Shown here: positions 11,474 through 23,200 of the stretch, in pieces | Layout of the letters: the number at the start of each line of letters is the position of its first letter | How positions within the stretch are numbered: the stretch's first letter is position 1 | From: Anodontia alba | Taxonomy: Eukaryota > Mollusca > Bivalvia > Lucinida > Lucinidae | DNA length: 64,000 nucleotides | Direction: 5' to 3' | NCBI GenBank assembly: GCA_964016985.1 | Contig: OZ024830.1 | Span: 62,760,550-62,824,549, forward strand | Made by a program: the position numbers and the translations under genes | Notes under the pieces: model-generated | What the model was told of the DNA's origin: nothing | What the model saw: the letters and a program-made list of their open reading frames with translations, nothing else | The model's database searches: none

Positions 11474-11631
11474 CCTATAGATAATGTGCTATTCTATTCT
11501 GTTTTTCACACCTTCCACAGAAAAAACGACCTTTCAGTCGTTAATTAAAGTCTTAAACCAGAAGGTCCCTTAGGCAGTTACCTGTGTGACGTAACTCTTC
11601 CCGCTCAATTGACCACGTGTCAGTTTCTTTT
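11474..11631 (+). repeat. Left terminal inverted repeat of the 6.1-kb element
   Basis: It contains GTGACGTAACTCTTCCCGC and CAATTGACCACGTGTCAG. The CACGTG and TGACGT motifs could bind transcription factors, which is only a possibility. It pairs with 17409-17566. Confidence 0.85.
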
Positions 11632-12149
11632 CTGTGGACAAAGAAATTCAACAAGGATTATTTACCTGTGATAGAAAATTGGATTATTTCTTTCCTCACG
11701 GATAAATTTATGTATCCTTGTGTTTCTTTTGTTTATTTATCACTCCTTTCACTTTCTGTGTCATTATTTAAAATTTTCAATTTTCGATTTCATGTATTTT
11801 TGACTGGTCTTTTTCCACAGCGTTTTGGCGACTCTCGCTATTCGGCACAACGCTCGTGCGCGATCGGTTCGATAGTCGTGTTTATATATGCAGAATATTT
11901 TTGTTCTTTTCGTTCCAGGTTATTCAGCAATTACGATATGTTTTTTTCCTGGACTTTTGTTTGCAGAGATCTTCAGTTGGCTAAAGATTCTCATGGTGGA
12001 GAAGCTGATTGTAAAGAACTTGTCAACCCTTGATGGGTTATAAGACAATTCTTTACTGATGGGAGCCCCACCCCATATGGCTATACTGCCGGGGTAAGAC
12101 CCATCAAGGTGGCATCTTTGGGTACTTAGTATCCTATAAAGTCTAAGTC

Positions 12150-12381
12150 CACCAGTCACCAGTCATCCAGTCACCAGTCACCAGTCAACCAGGCACCAGT
12201 CAGTCAGCTTCACCAGTCACCAGTCAATCAGGTGCCAGTCAACCAGGCACCAGTCACCAGTCATCCAGGTGCCAGTCAACCAGGCACCAGTCACCAGTCA
12301 CCCAGTCACCAGTCACCAGTCACCCAGTCACCAGTCACCAGTCACCGATCAACCAGGCACCAGTCAACTAGTCTCCAGTCA
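12150..12381. repeat. CACCAGTCA minisatellite
   Basis: Short units (CACCAGT, CAACCAGG, CATCCAGG) repeat in higher-order groups over about 230 bp inside the 6.1-kb element. Confidence 0.85.
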
Positions 12382-12409
12382 ATAATTTAATTATTTTCTG
12401 GAAAGACTT

Positions 12410-13250
12410 AGTTTCTGACATATTTCACCGGACAAAATAGTCACGTATACTAACTTCCGGTCATTATGTCTAATTATTAAAAAAAATTTTCACTGGGCAA
12501 AGTATCAGTAATATTTCTGATACTTATACCCGGTCATATTATTATATTATTTCTGATTTTTCACCAGGCAAACTTTTACAGAAAGTGTCTGGTCAATTTT
12601 TGCCTAATAATTAATTATCTTCGGGAAAAAGTTTCGAATACTTGTGCCCGCTCAGTTTTCATATATAATCTCCCTTTTTCATCGGACTAGAGTTACGAAT
12701 ACTACTATCCGATCAATTTGTCAAATTACTTGTAACTTTACCGGGCAACAGTTACGAATATTAGTGTCTGGTCATTGTGTCGGGTAACTAATGTCAAAAT
12801 AATGATTACTAATTCCCGAACAATCTATTATCGTTCATAGAGCTCCATTCACGTTTAAGTCAATGGATATAGGTTATTAAGTGAAATACATAATAACTTT
12901 TTATACAAAAAATTCTGTACAGTCTTTCCCAAATCAGACTAGAATCTTTAATATTCCATTGACTTATTATAGGTGTGTAATTCCATTAATATTTTAAATT
13001 AACTTATGTTTTATCTCTTTTATCCGCTAGAAAGAGTTAAACTTCCGACTATAACAAAATTCTTACCGGGCAGCAGTTCGTAGACTAGTGCCAGGTCATT
13101 CAAATGATGTTTTATCTCTTTAATTCGCTAGAAAGCGGTTAAATTCCGGCTCTAACGAAAATTTCATCGGGAGGCACTTTGTAGAGTAGTGCCAGGTCAT
13201 TCTAACGAAATTCCACCGGGCAGTAGTTTCGTAGACTTTGTGTCGGATTA
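12410..13250. repeat. Array of degenerate GGGCA/TGCCCGG hairpin units
   Basis: About nine units read CACCGGGCA, then AGTTACGAATA-like text, then TAGTGCCCGGTCA, at roughly 12427, 12491, 12560, 12619, 12677, 12738, 13062, 13167 and 13213. The ends of each unit are complementary, so each can fold. Between the later units a second motif recurs (TATCTCTTTTATTCGCTA, then AAAGAGTTAA; at 13012, 13112 and 13525). No frame runs through them. Confidence 0.6.
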
Positions 13251-16200
13251 CTAGTGTGCGAGTAGTAGTCACTAGTACTCGCTCAACATATATTCATTTA
13301 TAACCACTATAGACATGTATAGTCTTGGATTATAGGCTATTGAATGACAGCGATGGGTTCTAATACCTAGTAGCCATTTATATTGTTGAATTCTGTCCAG
13401 TCACTTTTGAACTTGACTTAAATTCTATATATATATTTATTATTGAAAATGAATTAAGAATTATCGGTTACGATCAAATTCGCAATTCATTCACTAAGTG
13501 TAGAAGATACTTCCAGCTATAATTATATCTCTTTTATTCGCTACAAAGAGATTAACTTCTTACATATTCACCTTATTCGGCTCTAGGGCAAAGGTGAACT
13601 ATAAAACTATCGTTATTTATAAGAAGAAAAATATACACGAAATATAAAAAATTTTCTTCTTTCCTCCCCTGTTTTTCTTCTACATGCTCCGATATGTAAT
13701 CAGCATGTAATCTAAGGAGTAAATTGACAAGAAAGTAGCAATCGATCTTTTCTACTTTCTATTAATTTTTCATTCTTAAGGTATCGGAAATTTACACCAA
13801 CCAGATAAATAAATTAACAGTTTATTTATTTATTCGCTACCTCTCTAGATTACTACGATTTAAAATTCTAGTTGAGGTACATATTTTCCTTTTGCCTTTT
13901 CTACATGGAAAATAGTTGATCCGATAAGCTATTATTCTATTTTATACTATCTTTTGATTGATTATATTAGAGTCTAGGTCAGTCGTGCTCTGTCTAAACT
14001 CTGCTATAAAATAATAAATAAGAAAAAAATCTTATATTTAGGCATAGATATAATTCGATACGTTCTTTACTTTGCCTGTTTTATTTTTTCTTCTGGATCA
14101 TTTAAGACTACGATAGCAATATACCAGATATTTTTGCCTCAGTAAGAATCTATTACGCTGAAGATTCTTCATATTGGAATAATAATTTTATTATGATTAT
14201 AATTCTAGACCCAATTAATCCTCGTATATTATAGGTCTACTTTATCTTATTGAGGAATAGTTTTGCTTCGACTAGCTCTATACCTCTAATATTTTATTTA
14301 TAACTAGAGTCCATGTCAATCAAAATTTTCTTGCACTTTGGTATTGACAATGGATACATATTTAGTAAAGGCATTAATTATTCAGTACGTGACAGATTAT
14401 TATTGCCTAAATTAGATTTTATATACAATACTTTCCTTTTGATATTTTGTTTTATTGACTTTGTAACTATTCAGAAACTGCCAAAGTCAATCATTTCCTT
14501 CCTCTAAACTTACCGAAGCTCTAGATTATGTTGATATATATTTTTGATATATGCTTAGAGGTTAATTAACGAGAGTTTACCTCATAATAGCAGATATTAT
14601 TATAATTATATTAATCAATCTATAGTCTAGGCTTAGACAAAAGGGAAAACATCCTTAATTACGAGCCGGTAAAGAATTAAGACACTCTTAATTATCTCTT
14701 TACCCCTCCTTTATGTTTACATTCGTTAAAGGGATCATAGTAATTCTCGCTAAGAGTTCAAGTTCAGTTTGCGAATAATGCAAAGATTAATATCTTGATT
14801 TCCAGTCCGCATCAAAAATGGTCTATATATATAGATAAATATCTTTTCCGAAACTGGATGTTTATTTATTTTTCCACACAATAAGTCATTTCAAGATGTC
14901 GATGATTTTGAAATGCACTGCTTCAATTTATAATATAAAATATGTTTATATTAACTTCACAACTTAGTAAGTGCTGCACCTACGTTCCTGGTCAGATCTT
15001 ACTTTTGTGATACGTTTTTGAACATACTGAAAGTTTTCTCCGATTATACATTCGGTAAATAAACTTTTGAGTAGTATTTATGCTTTTAAACATTCAGATT
15101 ATTTGATAATTGTTGGAGATAATATATTATTCCGATATTTATATATCTATCTTCATTATTTATCTTTCTCATCTTACTTTTAAATTAGATTGACCTTCTC
15201 GCTACGTTCCAGGTTTAAATCTAGCTAACATTGTGGAACAGTCACTTTTTTATTTCCTAAACAATATTTTAACATTTTTCTCAGTATTCAGAGCATAACG
15301 ACTTCATGAATACTTGAAATAATTCAATTCTACGCTTGTTAAACTAAGCCTAAAACAAGCCCTAGTTTTTTAGAATGGATATTATCCTTCGATTCAGTTC
15401 ATGGAGATACATCCTTTTAGATCCCATTATCTCTATTTCAATCATTCAAAATTCTAATGACTAAGTACTCCTTTTCTACGTACGAATACAGAATATCGAG
15501 TCACTGTTGCTGCATATTGGTTAAAGATTAAACAAATTTTATCTTAAACCTATATGACGTTAAATTAATTATTATCTTTTTCATATACATGTTTTTACCC
15601 TTCCGTCAGGGATCGCGGTAATAATATTATTACTCTCTATGGTTTACACATAGATCTCGAGAGTATATATATGTATTTTCTTCCTGAACTCATTTGGGAG
15701 TACGTAATTTGATATTTCAGGAATTACCAATTATGCAGACATAGATTTTATTCTATTAATATTCAATTCTAAAAATTTGATTGAATGTTTATCTATAAAA
15801 TTTCCGGGCAGTAATTTTATAGAGAGTTATATGTTTAATAATTCCTTGCTTAAATAATAGTTACGCTTAACCTATGATTTATAGCGGGAATTTTGTTCAG
15901 TAGTATAATTTTTATTTAGTATTAATATATTTCTTACTATTCTTAAATATGCGTATAGAATAGTAATACTATCTCTTAACTTTTAAATTAAGTGTTTTTT
16001 GAGATTAATAATCAGTATTATTGTATAATCTTTCTTCAGAGATTATCACACTATTACTTTTTCTCTGAGTCCTTCTCTTTTTATGAACATTTTGATTCGT
16101 ATCAAAGTGGATTTTTAACATTTCTTGATTTCCATGATTATTTACTCAGGAGTACTTTTCATGGCAATCTTCTGGTATAGAAAGATTCTATCCAGCTTAT

Positions 16201-16975
16201 TTATTATTGCTTAATCTTATCAATACGGTAAGATTTAGCCAAACTATGACCGTCATACAGTTTGCTGCGATCAACCTTATTCTTATCTCTCTTATTCTCT
16301 GTCAAACTCTTTAGTTATGATGTTGACAGTTTATTCTTTATTTTTTTTGTCAGGACATCAAACGCTTTTATATGTCTATGACAAAACTAATTATCAATGG
16401 TTTAGGTTGTTTTTTCTTCCCAGCAGTTATATGCAAACTCTGTATTATTTTATTGCTTGACTAAAAATTCGTTATACAATTAGTCTAGCAATAGTTTTAA
16501 CCATTATGTTTGTCTATACCTTTTTTTCTTCTGATGGATAACTTAGTTATAGTTAAGTTAACTCCATCTACTTTTATTATCTCCCCTTCTTTAATTTGAT
16601 CAAGGGAAATAATTACACATTATGGTTATTTTAAGTCTGTGTCTGTTCATCGGAAACTGTCCTGTCGCTCCAATTAACAGAATTTAATTAGTTTATAATT
16701 CTAATAGCTTAGACTATTACAATTACATAGCTTCACATATCTAGAATTTTATCCAAAATATCTACATATGTCAGTTATCTATAGGAAACTCTACCGAGTA
16801 GACTTTTCCTTATTTATTCAAGATCCTACATAGACTACTTACAGTGTATGGTCTTGGCTTTTTGTTTTACAAATTTTGTTTTCAAAATATTTCTATATTC
16901 CTAGCTTACTTTGCGATGGAATATTTATGTTATGTCTCAATGACTCCCTTTTCTTTTTGAAGCCAATTGTTGTTT
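13251..16975. other. AT-rich interior of the 6.1-kb element
   Basis: I see no gene. Two short open frames (14313-14507 and 15992-16180) are hydrophobic and rich in Phe, Ile and Leu, as expected by chance in such DNA, and are not called. Confidence 0.55.
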
Positions 16976-17011
16976 CCCCCCCCAAAAAAAAAAGAGGGGG
17001 GGGGGGGGGGG
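16976..17011. repeat. C8-A10-GA-G16 homopolymer block
   Basis: Eight C are followed by ten A, GA and sixteen G. The C and G runs can pair around the A loop, and the G run could form a quadruplex. The exact run lengths are uncertain in any assembly. Confidence 0.8.
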
Positions 17012-17250
17012 CAATGTTAGGTCTCTGAGACTTAAGAACTGGCTTCCTCTAGAGTCTACTAATATATATAAGGTTGTTAGATCATAACACCTTAAAGGTA
17101 TGCTATTTTGTGAATCTAGATCATTCTTTCTATTAAATATAGAATTAGAATGTATCTGATTCCTTTGAGTTTCCTGAGTCTTAACCAGAAGTGGTGAGAT
17201 ATTATTGGTGTTAGAATTAGGAGAGCACCTCCCTCCTATTCTGCAAATTC

Positions 17251-17348
17251 TAGCACATTATCTATAGGTTAATGTATTATGAAGTTAAAATGAAGTTTTT
17301 TAAAAGTAAAACATATTTTAACGAGTAATACTTAACCTATAGATAATC
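17251..17348. repeat. Internal back-to-back ends inside the 6.1-kb element
   Basis: A right-type end (AGCACATTATCTATAGG) stops at 17268, then TTAA, 59 bp, TTAA (17332-17335), and a left-type end (CCTATAGATAAT) starts at 17336. On the minus strand the 59-bp spacer equals the right outer flank (GTATTACTCGTTAAAATATG...) fused to the left outer flank (...AACTTCATAATACA). Confidence 0.75.
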
Positions 17349-17408
17349 AATTATCTCCCTCCGTCCACCCTCGCTTATCTCTCCTAATTGTGTCTATTGT
17401 TTTACACA

Positions 17409-17566
17409 TAAAAGAAACTGACACGTGGTCAATTGAGCGGGAAGAGTTACGTCACACAGGTAACTGCCTAAGGGACCTTCTGGTTTAAGACTTTAATTAA
17501 CGACTGAAAGGTCGTTTTTTCTGTGGAAGGTGTGAAAACAGAATAGAATAGCACATTATCTATAGG
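17409..17566 (-). repeat. Right terminal inverted repeat of the 6.1-kb element
   Basis: Reverse complement of 11474-11631, apart from a run of four instead of five T. It is followed by TTAA (17567-17570). Confidence 0.85.
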
Positions 17567-17570
17567 TTAA

Positions 17571-18480
17571 GTATTACTCGTTAAAATATGACTTACTTTT
17601 AAAAAACTTCATTTTGATGTATATTTTGAAGCCTATTTCATGGATTAATGATGCCTCAATAAAGTAGCATGTTGCAGTTTGTTTATACAAACAACTTCTT
17701 TAAGAAGGATGGGCATCAGACATGTTTATGACATCAACATTCAATGTAATAAGATCAAGGTCATTGTGACCTTATTTTCATGCTTCAGTGATTTTACCTT
17801 ATATTTTGAAGCCTATTTCATGGATTAATGCCTCAATAAAGTAGTATGTTGCAGTTTGTTTATACAAACAACTTCTTAAAGAAGGGTTGGCATCAGACAT
17901 GTTTATCACGTCAACATTCAGTGTAATAAGGTCAAGGTCATTGTGATCATATTTTCATACTCCAGCAATTTTGCTTTATATCTTGAAGACTATTTCATGG
18001 ATTAATGTGATACTTGGAATATTGGTTCTGTGTGACACCACGATTGACAGCATAACAAATGTGGGTCACATTGACTTGTATTTCATGGTCCAGTAATTTT
18101 GCCTCATATCTTGAATGTTAATTGATGTATTAACATCATTATTTGGGATTATGAATTAGTATGATCCAACAGTTGACCTAAAAGTAACAAATGTAGGTCA
18201 CCTTGACCTATATTTCATGGTCCAGTAATTTTTCTTCATATCTTGAATGTTAATTGATGTATGAACATCATTTTTTGGGATTATGAATTAGTATGATCCA
18301 ACAGTTGACCTAAAAGTAAATGTAGGTCACTGTGACCTATATTTCATAGTCCAGTGGTTTTATGTTACATCTTGAAGACAATTTGATGTATCACTATCAT
18401 ATTTTGAGATTATGTGACCTATATTTCATAGCCCTGTGATTTTGTCTTATATCTCCCACTATCTGATACCTAAATGTCAT
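17571..18480. repeat. Satellite array (about 178-bp, then about 120-bp units)
   Basis: Units start with TATATTTTGAAGCCTATTTC at 17620 and 17801, with a diverged unit at 17978. From about 18060 shorter units with TATTTCATGGTCCAGT and TCTTGAATGTTAATTGATG follow. Isolated pieces of the second type recur at 19825 and 22738. Confidence 0.75.
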
Positions 18481-20089
18481 ACATATCATGACACAGTGTG
18501 ACCCAAACTCATACATGTGATATTTTCTGGGACACAAAGTGGGAGATCTGCAATTTTTAGGAGGGAGATCCTGGTCTAAAAGAGGGAGGTTTTTTCGCAG
18601 CCCAAAATATTCACTTTAGTAACAAGTTTTTTTTTTGTTTTTTTGTTTTGACATACTTTAGACCACTATAAAATGTTTTAATTGTAAATGTATGGTGACT
18701 TTGATCACTGAATAATGTTAGTTTCTTTGTATAACATGTTCATCCTTCAATTGTCCACATGACTGAAATACTGTTGAAAGGCTATAACCATATATAATAT
18801 TCACCCTATTATGAACCATGTTCATCTTTTTATTGTCTTGATCAATTGTCCATATATGACTGAAATATACTGCTGAAAGTCTATAACCATATACACTGTA
18901 GATCCAATATATCGCGGTTCTTTGGGTCCAAGTTCCGCTAGCGCGATATATCCGGCTCGCGATATAAGTCGTGGCGGTAGTTTGCCGAGACGCTGCAAAT
19001 TAATCCACATCAAATGGCTGTCAGTAAAGCTATCGGCCATATTTCACCATTACAGTAGGTTCAGTATTACTCAGTGGCAGTATATACACTGGGGGACTAT
19101 GTCTACCAATTAACTTTAATCGAGACCAGCTGATAAATTACGTTTGAAAACATTTGTTCTCCGAAGTAACAAATGAGGACGCCATTTTGGATGTACTGGT
19201 TCCCTATAACAGTGAAGGGGAGCAACTCACATATCCTAAGTGCTTAGACAATTTGAGTTGCTTCCCTTCACTTGTTACGTCTGCTGCGGGCCCAAAATCT
19301 ATCATTTTATTCATCTTGATTTTTTAGTTGGTACGTGGACATCGTTGACTGATTGAGCATTGAGTAGATGTACTCAATTATGATACTGTTTATGACAAGT
19401 GCGGCGATTAAAATTAATTGTTTGCCAGTTATAATCGATGCGTGTACTGACTGACGCTAATTGGATCATTTGGTCATATTAAATGCGTGATGCGCGACTT
19501 TGCGTCTATGCGCGAAAAATCAAGACCGGAACTAATTACAGTCCGTCACTTTTTCAAATTAAGTAAAACAAAAAACATACCATAAGCTTTTTTTTTTTTC
19601 TTTTTTAGCTCATGGTAAATTTGGGTTATTGGATCATCATAACGGTAAACCTTGAAATGGTAGGTCGAGGAAAAACCAACAAAGGATTTTTTTTCTTGGC
19701 GGGAGATTCTGCTTCTATAGCGAGAGGTTGTACAGAGAGGCGAAAAATCAGGAGTTTTACACCAGATCGTAGAAGATCACATGTATGCCCAAACTTTCAC
19801 CTTAAAGTAAATACAAATCAGTATGACCTATATTTCATGGTCTAGTGATTTTGCTTAATATCTTTTAGGTTATTTAATGGATTAACATCATAGTTGGTAT
19901 AATGCATCAGTGTGACCATCAGATTAATTTCTCAAGTTTGCTTTGTATTGAAAACTGTTTACTCCAGAAAAGTTGTACTTGGGATGATAGATCAGTGTCA
20001 CTCAGAGACTGACATTGTAAACTATGTCTTGCCTTATATCATTGTCATTAACTTTAAAATATTTTACAATTAAGAAATGGCGCCAGCCG
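18481..20089. other. Non-coding stretch with small DNA-transposon traces
   Basis: No gene is supported. At 18895-18990 lies TGTAGATCCAATATATCGCG followed by a second GCGATATA copy, which looks like one inverted-repeat end of a pogo/Tigger-type element; its partner was not found. At 19205-19278 an inverted repeat (AGTGAAGGGGAGCAACTCA facing TGAGTTGCTTCCCTTCACT) has a 24-base loop and could be a tiny MITE. Confidence 0.45.
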
Positions 20090-20237
20090 GGGATATTCGT
20101 GACCCTCTTGGCACTTGCTCTTGGCGATCATTTTGAAACCATGCATACTTGTTCTACATGGTCTGAAGATATGTGTATGGTTTTGCATTTATTCTGATTA
20201 TTTTTTTCAACTTTTTCCACTAATTGGACTTAGATGT
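20090..20237. repeat. SF4 repeat fragment
   Basis: One partial unit with TTTTGAAACCATGCATACTTG, trimmed at its right by the left end of E4; the same core as 24241-24732. Confidence 0.6.
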
Positions 20238-23200
20238 TTAGCTCACCTGAGCTGAAGGCTCCAGGGGAACTTAAAGTATGGCAGCCTCCGTCATCCGTCA
20301 TCATCGTCAGTCATCATCTGTTGTCTGTCCTCCACATTTTAGAACATTTTAGAACTGGAATATCTTTGCAGCCTGCAGCAGATCTCAACCAAATTTTATC
20401 TGTAGCATGTCTATGGTGGGGGATTGCTTGCATATAGGAAAATTGCTTCAGAACTTTGGTTGCTATGGCAACTAATAGGTCCCAAAGGCTTACTACGGGA
20501 AAATGGCTGTGAATAGTGTAGCTTCTTTATTTTTTGTTGGATCTTCATGAAACATGCAAATAACAATGGCAATCATAAATCTCAGTCGAGTTTGGAAATG
20601 GGTCAGATCAGACCAACAATGGCAGAGTAACATGCCCTTGATTGTCAAAATGGCCATCATCAACCTTTTTTACAGTATAGATTCTTAATTTTTTGTTGGA
20701 TTTTCACGAAACTTGCAGATAGTAATGACATGCATAAAATCTCGAACGAATTTGAAAATGGGTCAGGTCAGACAAATGATGGCAGAGTTATGTCCCCTTG
20801 ATTGTCAAGATTGCTTGTGAACACTACAGGCCAGGTTTTTAGCCTAATCAACTTCAAACTTTCTCAGAGTGATGTCCTTGACAAAATTCAAGACTGGGTC
20901 ATGTGGGGTCAAAAAATAGGTCACTAGGTCAAATAATAATGCCGTGTTTCCTGCAGCATCAACTGTTTGCTTTAATAGCCTACTCCTCCTACACCCCTGG
21001 GCCAGTTGACTTGAAATTTGGTAGGAAGCATTGAGGTTACTTGTAGCTGAAAATAGCTAAAATTGTTCTGATCAGAAATCCAAGCTGGTGGCCATGAAAT
21101 TTTTTTTTTTTTTTTTTTTTGCTTCTTATCCTTAAAGAAAAGGCCAATTGATTTGAAACTTGGTAGGATGCATTTGGGTGACTTTTACATCAAAAATAGC
21201 TAAAATTGTTCTGAACAGAAATCCAAGATGGCCATCATTAAAATCTATTTTTAGCTCACCTGAGCCAAAGCTCAGGGTGAGCTATTGTGATCACCCGCAG
21301 TCCGTCGTCTGTCATCGGTCGTCCATCATACTTCATCCGTCATCAACAATTAGTTTGTTAACACCCTAGAGAGGTCACAATTTTGACACAATCTTGATGA
21401 AACTTGCTCAGAATGTTTACCTCTATGAAATCTAGGACAAGTGTGATACTGGGTCACTTGGGGTCAAAAACTAGGTCACCAAGCCAGATCAAAGGAAAGA
21501 CTTGTTAACACTCTAGAGGTCACATTTTTTTCAAGCAGTCATCATGGATCTTGCTCAAAATGTTTGGCTGGATGATTTCTAGGTAAGTTTGAAACTGGGT
21601 TACTTGGGGTCAAAAACTTGGTCACCAGGCCAAATCAAAGGAAAACCTTGTTAATACTCTAGCGGTCACATTTTTTAAGGAATCATCATGAATCTTGCTC
21701 AAAATGGTTTTCTTGACAATTTCTAGATCAAGTTCAAAACCAGGCCACTTGGGGTAAAAAATTAGGTCACCAGGCCAAATCAAAGGAAAACCTTGTTAAA
21801 ACTCTAGAAGTCACAGTTTTGAAGCACTCATCATGAATCTTGCTCTAAATGTTTGTCTTGATTTCTAGATCAAGTTCGAAACTGGGCCACTTGGGTCAAA
21901 AACTAGGTCACCAGGCAAAATCAAAAGAAAACATTGTTAGCACTCTAGCAGTAACATTTTCCAAGCAATAATCATGAATCTTGCTCAAAATGTTTGTCTT
22001 GATGATTTCTAGGTCCTGTTTGAAAGTGGGTCACTTGGGATCAGAAACTAGGTTACCAGGCCAAATCAATGGAAAACTTTGTTAACACTCTAGCAGTCAC
22101 ATATTTTAAGGAATCATCATGAATCTTGCTCAAAATAGTTTTCTTGACAATTTCTAGATCAAGTTCGAAACTGGGCCTCTTGGGGTAAAAAATTAGGTCA
22201 CCAGCCCAAATCAAAGGAAAACCTTGTTAAAACTCTAGAAGTCACAGTTTTGAAGCACTCATCATGAATCTTGCTCAAAATGTTTGTCTTGATGATTTCT
22301 AGGTCAAGTTTGAAACTTGGTTACTTGGGGTCATAATCTAGGTCACTGGGCCAAATCAAAGGAAGACCTTGTTAACACTCTAGAGGTCACATTTTTTAAT
22401 TAATCCTCATGAATCTTGCTCAAAATGTTTGTCTTGATGATTTCTAGGTCAGGTTCGAAACCAAGTCACTTGGAGTCAAGAACTAGGTTACCAGGCCAAA
22501 TCAACGGAAAACTTTGTTAACATTCTAGAGGTCTCATTTTTGAAGCAATCATCATGAATATTGCTCAAAATGTTTGTCTTTATGATTTTCTAGGTCAAGT
22601 TCAAAACCGGGTCACTTGGGGTAAAAAACTAGGTCATTGGGCCAGATCAAAGAAGGACCTTGTTAACACGCTAGAGGTCACAGTTTTTAAATAATCATCA
22701 TGAATCTTGCTCAAAGTTTGGAACTGGGTCACTTATGACCTATATTTCATGGTCCAGTGATTTTCTTTTCCATTTTGGTCAGTTTGTCAGTAACTATTGG
22801 TCCAACAGAGGGATAGTTGGTCATTGTGAAGTGTTTGTGTTTACGTTAGTTTCTCAGTTACTATTGCTTCTACAGCCAGTGATACTTAGCACATGCATAC
22901 ATCTTAGCATGGCCTCTTTAGCACAGTCATCCATATTTGACAGTCACCTCTATTTCACAGTCATTGGACATGCTACATTGTCTTGTTAATATAATAATCA
23001 TGAATTTTGGTCAGAATGTTTGCCTTGATCAGTTCTAGGTCAGGTTCTCTAAGTGCCATGATACTCAGGTGAACGTTACAGGGCCATCATGGCCCTCTTG
23101 TTAGCTTCTCCTTTGATTTGAAAGTTGGTAATAAGCATCGGGTGACTTTTAGATCAAAAATAGCTAAAATAGTTCCAATCAGAAATCCAAGATGCCGCAA

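Larger units (their letters stand above)
11474..17566. mobile_element. TTAA-flanked 6.1-kb TIR element, piggyBac-like, non-coding
   Basis: The ends begin CCTATAGATAATGTGCTA and are inverted repeats of about 158 bp (11474-11631 and 17409-17566). By eye they differ by a single T in one T-run. TTAA lies immediately outside both ends (11470-11473 and 17567-17570). TTAA target duplication and a CC start are the known marks of piggyBac-type transposons. The interior is very AT-rich, with a minisatellite, imperfect hairpin units, a homopolymer block and a second internal pair of ends. I found no transposase and no convincing coding frame, so it would need a partner element to move. Long terminal repeats so alike imply a recent insertion or conversion. 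Confidence 0.75.

Noticed and set aside
13251..16975. Hidden spliced gene or retrovirus in the AT-rich interior
   Set aside because: No conserved peptide, no long terminal repeats in direct orientation, no polypurine tract or primer site seen.
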